6,091 nucleotides of DNA from NCBI GenBank assembly GCA_018714545.1, contig DVNG01000029.1, positions 1 to 6,091 of the forward strand, written 5' to 3'. This document shows positions 1-5,693 of the stretch, one piece after another. The translations under genes and the position numbers were made by a program. The notes below the pieces were generated by a model, which was given only the letters and a program-made list of their open reading frames with translations, made no database searches and had not been told where the DNA came from. The stretch comes from Limousia pullorum. GTDB lineage: Bacteria; Bacillota; Clostridia; Oscillospirales; Acutalibacteraceae. Each line of letters opens with the position of its first letter. The first letter of the stretch is position 1.

Positions 1-3000
1 AAATACTTGACGCCGGACTCGAAGATTTTCTGGTCTTTTTCGAATGGTACGTTTGCGTAAAGGTTTTCGCCCTTTCTTTCGCTGTGTCCCATCTTGCCTA
101 AAACTCTTCCGTCAGGGCTTGTGATACCCTCTACTGCGCATACTGAACCGTTGAGGTTGTACTTGATGTCGGCAACAGGCTTTCCGTCGAGGTTGCAATA
201 CTGGGTTGCAATCTGTCCGTTCTCTATAAGGCGCTTCATTGTTGCGTCGTCAGCCATGAAACGTCCCTCTCCGTGGGATACAGGAATTGCAAATACTTCG
301 CCAGGATTTACCATGCTGAACCATGGTGACTTAACTGATGTAACCCTTGTGTATGCCATATGGGAAATATGTCTGCCTATGGTGTTGAAGGTAAGGGTTG
401 GGTCTGTGTCCTTGATGTCAACGATTTCGCCGTATGGAACAAGTCCCAGCTTGATAAGAGCCTGGAAGCCGTTGCAGATACCAAGCATAAGTCCGTCACG
501 GTTTTTGAGAAGCTCGTTTACGGCGTTTGCTATGCGTGGGTTTCTGAATGTTGTTGCGATAAACTTTCCGCTTCCGTCAGGCTCGTCACCGCCGGAGAAT
601 CCGCCCGGGAGCATGATAATCTGGGATTCGTTTATCATCTTTTCCATCTGAACGATTGTTTCTTCAATGTGTGCAGGTGTCAGGTTCTTAACAATGAGAA
701 GCTGTGGTACTGCGCCTGCTTTTTCAAAGGCACGTGCTGTGTCAACTTCGCAGTTTGTGCCTGGGAATACAGGGATAAATACCTTTGGCTTTGCTGTCTT
801 GATAACAGGGGAGGAAGTGTTTCTCTCTTTGTAAAGAGGAATGTCAAACTTCATTTCAGGGCAGGCTGCCTGTGTGGCGAATACCTTTTCAAGAGGAGCT
901 GTCCATGCGTCGATAAGTGTATCAACAGGGATGTCCTTGCCCTTTACACTGATTATGCCGTCGTCTGTTGTGATACCAAGATAGTAGTTGAGAACATCTG
1001 CCGGGAGGTTTGCGTCCTTTTCAAGCTCGAGAATAAGTGAACCGCTGAGAGGTGCGAAAAGCTCTTCAAAGCTCAAATCCTTTGCAAACTTAAAGCCAAG
1101 CTTGTTACCGAATGCGGCTTTGCATACGGAAGCAGCGGCGCCGCCCTCTTTAACTACAGATGCGGAAAGAACCTTTCCTTTTTCCATAAGGTGGAGAACT
1201 GCTCTGTACATTTCCTTGAGCTGTTCCCAAAGAGGCATAAATGTTTCTTTATTTTCAGGAACAGGAACATAGATAACTCTTGAACCTGCTTTCTTAAATT
1301 CTGCTGAAATTGTCTTGGAAGCCTTTGTCATGGAAACTGCAAAGCTTACAAGTGTCGGAGGAACGTCCAAATGCTCGAAGCTTCCGGACATACTGTCCTT
1401 ACCGCCGATGGATGGAATTCCCATTTTGAGCTGTGCTTCAAATGCGCCAAGCAAAGCTGCTGCCGGCTTGCCCCATCTTTCAGGCTTGTCGTAAAGTCTT
1501 TCAAAATATTCCTGGAATGTCAGTCTTGCCTTGAGCGGGTCTGCACCGATTGCAAGAAGCTTTGAAAGTGACTCAACAACTGCATATGCTGAACCGTGGA
1601 ATGGACTCCAGCGTGATGCTCCCGGAATGTAACCGAAGCTCATTGCTGTAGCGTCGTCTGTTTCTCCGTGGATAAGAGGAATTTTAGCTGCCATTGCTTC
1701 CTGAGGTGTAAGCTGTTCCTTGCCGCCGAATGGCATAAGAACTGTAGCCGCACCGATGGAAGCGTCAAATCTCTCGGAAAGTCCAATCTGTGAGCATACC
1801 TCAAGTCTTGAAAGGTTCTTAACCATTGCTTCCTCGATTGAAAGTCCCTCAAGGCACTTAGGTGAGTGTGTTCTGTAGCAGTCCTCAGCCTTAGGCGCTG
1901 TGATGTAAGCCTGAGAAATCTGTGTAACACCGTTTGTGTTCAAAAATTCTCTGGACAAATCAACAATTCTGTCGCCTCTCCAGTCCATTGTAAGACGAGG
2001 GGATTCTGTAACAACTGCAACTGCTGTAGCTTCAAGGTTCTCCTTTTCAGCCTCTGCAATAAATCTTTCAACGTCGTTCTTATCGAGAACAACAGCCATT
2101 CTCTCCTGGCTTTCGGAAATTGCAAGCTCTGTACCGTCGAGACCCTCGTATTTCTTTGTAACCTTGTCAAGGTCAACGGAAAGTCCGTCGGCAAGCTCGC
2201 CGATAGCAACGCATACGCCGCCGGCGCCGAAGTCGTTGCATCTCTTTATCATTGTGGAAACTTCCGGATTGCGGAAAAGTCTCTGAATTTTTCTTTCTGT
2301 AGGAGGATTACCCTTCTGAACCTCTGCTCCGCAGGTTTCAATGGAGCTTTCTGTGTGAGCCTTTGAAGAACCTGTTGCGCCGCCGCAGCCGTCACGTCCT
2401 GTTCTTCCGCCCAAAAGTACGATAATATCGCCCGGTGCAGGAACTTCACGGATTACGTTTGATTTTGGTGAAGCGCCGATAACTGCGCCGATTTCCATTC
2501 TCTTTGCTGTGTAACCGCTGTCGTAAAGCTCTGTTATCTGACCTGTTGCAAGTCCTATCTGGTTGCCGTAGGAGCTGTAGCCTGCTGCTGCACCTGTGGT
2601 TATCTTTCTTGCAGGAAGCTTTCCGTGCATTGTGTCCTTAACTGCAACTGTCGGGTCGCCTGAGCCTGTAACTCTCATTGCCTGATAAACATAGGCTCTG
2701 CCTGAAAGCGGGTCTCTGATTGCGCCGCCAAGACAGGTTGCAGCGCCGCCGAAAGGCTCGATTTCTGTCGGGTGGTTGTGGGTTTCGTTCTTAAACTGAA
2801 CAAGCCACTTTTCCTCTTTTCCGTCTATTGTAACGGGAACCTCTATTGAACAGGCGTTTATCTCGTCGCTTACGTCAAGGTCGGGGATAAGGCCCTGCTT
2901 TCTCAAAAGCTTCATGCCTGCCAAAGCCATATCCATAAGGGAAACATCCCTTGTGGTGTCCTTGCCGTAAAGCTCTTCTCTTGCCTTGTAGTATTCTGAA

Positions 3001-3761
3001 AGTGCGTTTTCTATAACTGAACCAAGAGCCGCTTTCTCTACCTCGATTTTCTCAAGTCTTGTTAAAAATGTTGTGTGGCGGCAGTGGTCTGACCAGTATG
3101 TGTCGATTACACGAAGCTCTGTAACGGACGGGTCACGGTTTTCTGTATCTCTGAAATAGTCACGGCAGAACTCAAGGTCGGAAAGAGTCATTGCAAAGCC
3201 CATTGAGCCGTAATACTCCTTCATTTTCTCTTTGTTCCATTTTATAAAGCCCTCTACTCTCTTTACGTTTTCAGGAGCTTCTACCGGAACATCCAGTGTC
3301 AAAGGCTTTTCAAGAGAAGCCAGGCGGCTTTCAACAGGGTTTACAAGGTAGTCCTCTACCTTTTTCATATCCTCGTCGGAGATGCTGCCCTTTAAAACAA
3401 CAACTCTTGCAGTGAGAACCTGAGGACGCTCGCCCTGTGTCAGAAGCTGAACGCACTGAGCGGCAGAGTCTGCACGCTGGTCGTACTGTCCCGGAAGATA
3501 TTCCATTGCAAAAATCTTCCAGCCCTCTTCAACGGGAAGATTTTCTTCATAAATAACGTCTGCGTTTGGCTCGGAAAGAATAATTCCCTCTGCTTTTTTG
3601 AATTCTTCATCTGTAAGACCCGAAATATCGTATCTGTTTACATATCTGAGGTCCTCGATATTTTTCATGCCAAGATTGTGGCGCAAGTCCCACAGCATCT
3701 GTTTGGCTTCAACATTAAAGCCCTCTCTCTTTTCAACAAAAATTCTTTTAACGTCTGACAT
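1..3761 (-). CDS. purL: Phosphoribosylformylglycinamidine (FGAM) synthase, single-chain form; 3' end cut by window edge
   Basis: The enzyme makes FGAM from FGAR, ATP and glutamine in the fourth step of de novo purine synthesis, in the cytoplasm. I read 1253 codons from ATG at 3761 to the window edge without a stop or net frame change. The linker motif SDHCRH is at residues 224-229. The first synthetase half has NETHNHPT (325-332), GGRTGRDG near 450 and FGAGG near 507. The second half has GGKDSMSGS (786-794). The C-terminal glutaminase domain starts near 990 (KPKVFIPVFPGTNCEVD) and has the nucleophile in GICNGFQ (Cys1096) and the partner residues in SHGEGRF (His1163, Glu1165). Size and order fit the roughly 1240-residue one-polypeptide PurL found in many Clostridia and Lactobacillales, rather than the split PurS/PurQ/PurL of Bacillus. 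The last residues read ESGVKY, so probably only a few are missing. The start is fixed by a Shine-Dalgarno at 3767-3773. The gene is intact and all active-site residues checked are present. Confidence 0.98.
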   Translation of the reverse strand, partial: MSDVKRIFVEKREGFNVEAKQMLWDLRHNLGMKNIEDLRYVNRYDISGLTDEEFKKAEGIILSEPNADVIYEENLPVEEGWKIFAMEYLPGQYDQRADSAAQCVQLLTQGERPQVLTARVVVLKGSISDEDMKKVEDYLVNPVESRLASLEKPLTLDVPVEAPENVKRVEGFIKWNKEKMKEYYGSMGFAMTLSDLEFCRDYFRDTENRDPSVTELRVIDTYWSDHCRHTTFLTRLEKIEVEKAALGSVIENALSEYYKAREELYGKDTTRDVSLMDMALAGMKLLRKQGLIPDLDVSDEINACSIEVPVTIDGKEEKWLVQFKNETHNHPTEIEPFGGAATCLGGAIRDPLSGRAYVYQAMRVTGSGDPTVAVKDTMHGKLPARKITTGAAAGYSSYGNQIGLATGQITELYDSGYTAKRMEIGAVIGASPKSNVIREVPAPGDIIVLLGGRTGRDGCGGATGSSKAHTESSIETCGAEVQKGNPPTERKIQRLFRNPEVSTMIKRCNDFGAGGVCVAIGELADGLSVDLDKVTKKYEGLDGTELAISESQERMAVVLDKNDVERFIAEAEKENLEATAVAVVTESPRLTMDWRGDRIVDLSREFLNTNGVTQISQAYITAPKAEDCYRTHSPKCLEGLSIEEAMVKNLSRLEVCSQIGLSERFDASIGAATVLMPFGGKEQLTPQEAMAAKIPLIHGETDDATAMSFGYIPGASRWSPFHGSAYAVVESLSKLLAIGADPLKARLTFQEYFERLYDKPERWGKPAAALLGAFEAQLKMGIPSIGGKDSMSGSFEHLDVPPTLVSFAVSMTKASKTISAEFKKAGSRVIYVPVPENKETFMPLWEQLKEMYRAVLHLMEKGKVLSASVVKEGGAAASVCKAAFGNKLGFKFAKDLSFEELFAPLSGSLILELEKDANLPADVLNYYLGITTDDGIISVKGKDIPVDTLIDAWTAPLEKVFATQAACPEMKFDIPLYKERNTSSPVIKTAKPKVFIPVFPGTNCEVDTARAFEKAGAVPQLLIVKNLTPAHIEETIVQMEKMINESQIIMLPGGFSGGDEPDGSGKFIATTFRNPRIANAVNELLKNRDGLMLGICNGFQALIKLGLVPYGEIVDIKDTDPTLTFNTIGRHISHMAYTRVTSVKSPWFSMVNPGEVFAIPVSHGEGRFMADDATMKRLIENGQIATQYCNLDGKPVADIKYNLNGSVCAVEGITSPDGRVLGKMGHSERKGENLYANVPFEKDQKIFESGVKY

Positions 3762-3766
3762 AGGCT

Positions 3767-3773
3767 TCTCCTC
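3767..3773 (-). promoter_or_regulatory. Ribosome binding site of purL
   Basis: On the minus strand GAGGAGA lies five to six bases before the ATG at 3761. This supports that start over internal ATGs such as the one about 20 codons in. Confidence 0.8.
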
Positions 3774-3876
3774 GCTTTTTCTGTCTTTTTGCTTCACCGA
3801 ATTGGTTTCCTTTTACAGAACTACCCGATTACCAAAATTTTAACACAATACGACAGAGTTTTATTTCTTTATAAGA

Positions 3877-3882
3877 ATTATA
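3877..3882 (-). promoter_or_regulatory. Possible -10 box for purL
   Basis: The spacer between the 87-residue gene and purL (3762-3964) contains a perfect TATAAT on the minus strand, about 115 bases before the purL start. The -35 position (about 3900-3905, TTTCTT) matches poorly, so this is only a candidate. Minus-strand bases 3914-3920 are a T run just after the small gene. The stem in front of it is poor (about 4 bp, ACAG/CTGT), so a terminator between the two genes is uncertain. I saw no recognisable purine riboswitch core in this leader. Confidence 0.3.
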
Positions 3883-3964
3883 TTAACCGATAATACATAA
3901 AGAAAATAAAGAATAAAAAAACAGACCTGCCAAAGCCGAAAACTGTATACAATCATCCTGCACA

Positions 3965-4228
3965 CTAAATGGAATTTAAAATCAAAAAGCACACAAAGGC
4001 TCCCAAAGCTGCCGCAGCTGCAAACTTTAACCACTGTCTGGCTTTTATACTTTTGCGCTGGAAAGATGACGGCGCCTGTATCGCCTTTATAAGCTGGGCG
4101 GCTTCTCTTTCAAGCAGTTCCTTTTGTGCCGAATCAAACTCCGGACGCACCACAAGCCAGGCTTTTTCATAGTATGTGTTGCCTGTGTCGTTTATTTCTA
4201 TAATCTGTCGGTTGATGCCTTTTATCAT
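3965..4228 (-). CDS. Small hypothetical protein with a single C-terminal transmembrane helix (87 aa)
   Basis: The function is not known to me. The soluble part (residues 1-66) starts MIKGINRQIIEIND and contains YYEKAWLVVRPEF (19-31). A charged, probably helical stretch follows (about 33-51), then a basic segment (57-68). Residues 67-86 are a hydrophobic helix rich in Ala, Leu and Phe ending LILNSI, so the protein is probably a tail-anchored membrane protein with its body in the cytoplasm. An AAAGGAGGAC Shine-Dalgarno eight bases before the ATG makes it a convincing gene despite its size. The N-terminal pattern resembles short hypothetical proteins I associate with Ruminococcaceae genomes, but this is memory and not a search result. 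It lies 203 bp upstream of purL on the same strand, too far to assume a shared transcript. Its promoter side faces the DnaA-box cluster, so DnaA could affect its expression. Confidence 0.85.
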   Translation of the reverse strand: MIKGINRQIIEINDTGNTYYEKAWLVVRPEFDSAQKELLEREAAQLIKAIQAPSSFQRKSIKARQWLKFAAAAALGAFVCFLILNSI

Positions 4229-4235
4229 TTTTTAT

Positions 4236-4245
4236 GTCCTCCTTT
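4236..4245 (-). promoter_or_regulatory. Strong Shine-Dalgarno of the 87-aa gene
   Basis: AAAGGAGGAC on the minus strand is a full match to the anti-Shine-Dalgarno sequence, at good spacing from ATG 4228. It is the main evidence that this short ORF is translated. Confidence 0.85.
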
Positions 4246-4433
4246 GAATTTCTCTTTTTTGATGATCGGTATTTTTCAGGGCTTGTATACATATTATTGA
4301 ACATAAAAAATTTTTTTGCAGGCAGAAAATCGGGAAAAAAGTCACTTGTTTCCACATAGTAATTAACATATGTTGAATATTTTTTCAAAAAAGAATATAT
4401 ACAAAATGTATTATGCTATATTATCAACATTTA

Positions 4434-4442
4434 TGTGGATAA
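4434..4442 (-). promoter_or_regulatory. Perfect DnaA box
   Basis: TGTGGATAA on +, which is TTATCCACA on the minus strand, matches the consensus exactly. It is followed on + by a weaker box on the same strand, TGTGGAAAC, at 4446-4454. Confidence 0.75.
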
Positions 4443-4540
4443 CTCTGTGGAAACCGTTGAAAACTCCTGTTAAAACAGGTGGCAAAACTTGAATAACACT
4501 GACTTTTTCGTTAATTCAACATAGTTATCAACATAACAAG

Positions 4541-4549
4541 TTATCCACA
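4541..4549 (+). promoter_or_regulatory. Perfect DnaA box
   Basis: TTATCCACA is an exact consensus match. It overlaps a weaker ACATCCACA at 4547-4555 and follows TTATCAACA at 4525-4533 in the same direction, giving closely phased boxes on one strand. Confidence 0.75.
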
Positions 4550-4559
4550 TCCACATTTT

Positions 4560-4956
4560 CATCAGAGTATTCCATGTCAAATATTTACATTGTGTAATAT
4601 TTTAGTTGTCAATAGGTTAAATAATTTTATTTTTCCGTAATTTTTTTCAAGGATTTCTTATTATTTTTCTTATTTTTGGAATAAAAAACGAATTATTATC
4701 TTAAAAAGAATTTTACCGTGAGATTTTAGAAAAAATCCAAAAAAACGGTTTTTTGCATAAAAGAAAAAAATCCGGAAAAACTAATTTTTCGGAATAAAAA
4801 AATCGCCTTTGTTAAAATAATGTAAAATCCTTAAAAACTTAAATTCCTCATTTTTTAACATTGAAAATTCAACTATTTCCACACCTAAAAAAGGAAAACT
4901 CACCCATTTTTCCACCCCTTAAACATCCCAATGTTAATAACTGTGAATTATGTTAA
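4560..4956. other. AT-rich non-coding tract, possible DNA unwinding element
   Basis: There is no credible ORF. By hand count 4621-4860 is about 20% G+C, far below the neighbouring genes, with many A and T runs. Lying beside the DnaA boxes, it would fit the stretch that melts first at an origin. One further weak DnaA-like site, ATTTCCACA, is at 4875-4883. I did not find a clear row of DnaA-trio motifs next to a box. Confidence 0.5.
4764..4793 (-). terminator. Weak AT-rich hairpin with T run on the minus strand
   Basis: On the minus strand TCCG-AAAAA, a short loop, TTTTT-CCGGA (one bulged G) is followed by seven T. The stem is mostly A-T, and no minus-strand gene ends nearby. It may simply reflect base composition. 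Confidence 0.25.
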
Positions 4957-5020
4957 TTTTTTTATTTCCGCCTTGCAAAGGTTAGACTAAGAGATTAAGT
5001 TCGTTTCAAGGCGGGCGAGA
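4957..5020 (+). repeat. Structured repeat, copy A
   Basis: A T run and ATTT lead into the arm CCGCCTTG (4968-4975). Exactly 31 bases follow, beginning CAAAGG, then the perfect complement CAAGGCGG (5007-5014) and the tail GGGCGAGA. It shares this layout with copies B, C and D. It is followed by the 19-nt block at 5035-5053, with which the tail can form a second helix (GCGAG with CTCGC, and TTCC with GGAA). Confidence 0.8.
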
Positions 5021-5034
5021 CCTTCCTATGTTTC

Positions 5035-5053
5035 CTTTGGAATGGCTCGCTCT
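5035..5053 (+). repeat. 19-nt block shared with 5535-5553, copy on +
   Basis: CTTTGGAATGGCTCGCTCT is identical to the reverse complement of 5535-5553. It lies 39 bases after the stem of copy A, almost the same distance as the other block after copy C, so stem-loop plus block form one composite unit of about 95 nt. Confidence 0.85.
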
Positions 5054-5061
5054 CATTTAAC

Positions 5062-5128
5062 TTTATTTTTTATTTCCGACGTGCAAAGGTTTTTCTATGA
5101 AATCGACTTCTACACACGTCGGGCGAAG
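5062..5128 (+). repeat. Structured repeat, copy B
   Basis: A T-rich leader and ATTT precede the arm CCGACGTG (5076-5083). After 31 bases starting CAAAGG comes CACGTCGG (5115-5122) and the tail GGGCGAAG. The stem differs from copy A at two positions on each side, and both changes are compensated, which argues that the pairing is preserved. Confidence 0.8.
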
Positions 5129-5149
5129 CGTTAGTTTTAGAAATTACAG

Positions 5150-5195
5150 TGGCTATGTCACATTTAAGTTTGTGGCATAGCCATTTTTTATTTTG
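5150..5195 (+). terminator. Intrinsic terminator, + strand
   Basis: TGGCTATGTCACA (5150-5162) pairs with TGTGGCATAGCCA (5171-5183) around an 8-nt loop, followed by TTTTTTATTTT. The one non-Watson-Crick pair is a G-U in + strand RNA but an A-C mismatch in minus-strand RNA, so the structure fits + strand use. Confidence 0.85.
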
Positions 5196-5230
5196 TTTTA
5201 TGTCGTTTAATAAAAAATAAAACCCAAACC

Positions 5231-5443
5231 GTAGGGGCGGATTAACATATCCGCCCGGTGGCAGTAAGGGTTTTATTAAAAATAAGTTTGTTTATAAAGA
5301 TGATATTCATTGAAAGATGAACCAATTTCACATTATAAAATATTTTATGGGTTCGTTTTATTATTTAACACAATCTCCGTAAACAGGCATTATTTATATC
5401 ATCTGCCGTTGTGTTACCGGGCGGATATACAATCCGCCCCTAC
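5231..5443. mobile_element. MITE-like palindromic element, 213 bp
   Basis: The ends are 28-29 bp inverted repeats (5231-5259 and 5416-5443) that differ only around AACAT versus GTAT in the middle. Each end is also a small hairpin, GGGCGGAT with ATCCGCCC. The inside is palindromic too: AGATGATAT (5298-5306) pairs with ATATCATCT (5396-5404), GAACC (5319-5323) with GGTTC (5350-5354), and ATAAAATATTTTAT (5335-5348) forms the centre. There is no ORF. No target-site duplication is obvious (flanks AACCCAAACC and AATTGATAAT). GTAGGGGCGGAT ends recall short repeats I associate with clostridial genomes, from memory. It would need a transposase supplied elsewhere. Confidence 0.65.
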
Positions 5444-5458
5444 AATTGATAATTACTT

Positions 5459-5504
5459 AAAAGAAAAATAAAAACAGCCACGGTTAAAAAATAACCATGG
5501 CTGT
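5459..5504 (-). terminator. Intrinsic terminator of the sufB transcript, minus strand
   Basis: On the minus strand CAGCCATGGTTA pairs with TAACCGTGGCTG (5475-5486 with 5492-5503 on +) around a 5-nt loop, followed by TTTTTATTTTT. The single G-U pair forms only in minus-strand RNA. It lies about 185 bases after the sufB stop with repeat copies D and C between, so sufB mRNA would have a long structured 3' end. Confidence 0.85.
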
Positions 5505-5534
5505 GAAATTATAATTCAAAGCTAAACCTTACCA

Positions 5535-5553
5535 AGAGCGAGCCATTCCAAAG
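5535..5553 (-). repeat. 19-nt block shared with 5035-5053, copy on -
   Basis: Read on the minus strand this is CTTTGGAATGGCTCGCTCT, identical to 5035-5053, and it starts about 20 bases after the GGGCGAAACC tail of copy C. Just beyond it AAGGTTT (5522-5530 region) can also pair with AAACCTT of that tail, an alternative fold. Confidence 0.85.
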
Positions 5554-5565
5554 ATTGCGGAAAAG

Positions 5566-5630
5566 GTTTCGCCCGCCTTGAAATGATGTTTATTTTTAAA
5601 GCGAAGTCCTGCAAGGCGGTAATAAAAAAC
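5566..5630 (-). repeat. Structured repeat, copy C
   Basis: On the minus strand TTTTTTATTA leads into CCGCCTTG (5619-5612). A 31-base interval, here starting CAGGAC instead of CAAAGG, is followed by CAAGGCGG (5580-5573) and the tail GGGCGAAACC. The stem equals copy A, but the interval is largely different. The end of the interval shares TAAACATCAT with copy D. Confidence 0.8.
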
Positions 5631-5690
5631 TCGCCCGACCTGTGATGATGTTTAATTTTATATCCGCCCTTTGCAGGTCGGATATAAAAT
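5629..5690 (-). repeat. Structured repeat, copy D
   Basis: On the minus strand the arm CCGACCTG (5681-5674), 31 bases starting CAAAGG, the arm CAGGTCGG (5642-5635) and the tail GGGCGAG then TTTTTT. This is the third stem sequence in the family and again fully paired. It begins within the sufB stop region, and its tail T run is also the leader of copy C. Confidence 0.8.
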
Positions 5691-5693
5691 TAA
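5652..5693 (-). repeat. Perfect 15-bp inverted repeat overlapping the sufB stop codon
   Basis: TTAATTTTATATCCG (5652-5666) and CGGATATAAAATTAA (5679-5693) are exact complements with 12 bases between. The outer arm includes the TAA stop of sufB. The helix uses the CCG that also begins the copy D stem, so the two folds exclude each other. Confidence 0.85.

Larger units (their letters stand above)
4348..4555. other. DnaA-box cluster, candidate replication origin (oriC) or DnaA-binding locus
   Basis: About 200 bp contain two perfect DnaA boxes (TTATCCACA at 4541-4549 on +, and the complement TGTGGATAA at 4434-4442). Two boxes have one mismatch (TTATCAACA at 4421-4429 and 4525-4533). Weaker matches are GTTTCCACA at 4348-4356, TGTGGAAAC at 4446-4454 and ACATCCACA at 4547-4555. 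A small palindrome, CCTGTT-AA-AACAGG (4466-4479), sits between the left and right groups, and the perfect boxes point in opposite directions around it. A long AT-rich tract follows on the right. Box cluster plus AT-rich tract is the usual make-up of a bacterial origin. dnaA, dnaN and rpmH, the usual neighbours in Firmicutes, are not in view, so a DnaA-titrating or regulatory cluster remains possible. Confidence 0.6.
4957..5195 (+). ncRNA. Candidate untranslated RNA with two repeat hairpins and an intrinsic terminator
   Basis: This + strand stretch has no ORF worth calling, yet it carries repeat copies A and B in the same direction and ends in a strong + strand terminator. A terminator in this direction implies transcription from the left, where no + strand gene exists. 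A stand-alone small RNA is the simplest reading. I found no convincing promoter upstream (only weak AT-rich matches around 4930-4955), so the 5' end is a guess. The alternative is a displaced 3'-end module, since the sufB 3' region carries the same elements. I do not recognise it as tmRNA, RNase P, SRP or 6S RNA. Confidence 0.35.

Noticed and set aside
94..3843. Several + strand and alternative minus-strand ORFs within purL (for example 94-651, 360-1040, 1866-2366, 1640-1930, 3598-3843)
   Set aside because: They overlap a full-length, motif-complete purL in another frame, have no family features, and show the Ser/Cys- or Arg/Leu-rich composition of shadow frames.
3762..3964. Purine riboswitch or PurR site in the purL leader
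   Set aside because: I could not find the conserved purine riboswitch junction sequences. The only visible pairing (TTGGT with ACCAA, a long loop apart) is weak.
4167..4388. Minus-strand 73-codon ORF starting with TTG
   Set aside because: It overlaps the well-supported 87-residue gene, has no ribosome binding site, a rare start codon and a Lys/Asn/Tyr-rich composition typical of AT-rich non-coding DNA.
4741..4755. AAAAAAC-g-GTTTTTT near-palindrome as a terminator
   Set aside because: Only one base separates the arms and the stem is nearly all A-T, so it cannot form a useful RNA hairpin.
4957..5690. CRISPR-like array from evenly built repeats
   Set aside because: Only four units on two strands, with different arm sequences that are inverted rather than direct repeats. 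The constant 31 bases lie inside each hairpin, not between identical repeats.
4957..5690. Integron attC sites
   Set aside because: The hairpins lack the attC core sites (RYYYAAC and GTTRRRY), and no cassette ORFs lie between them.
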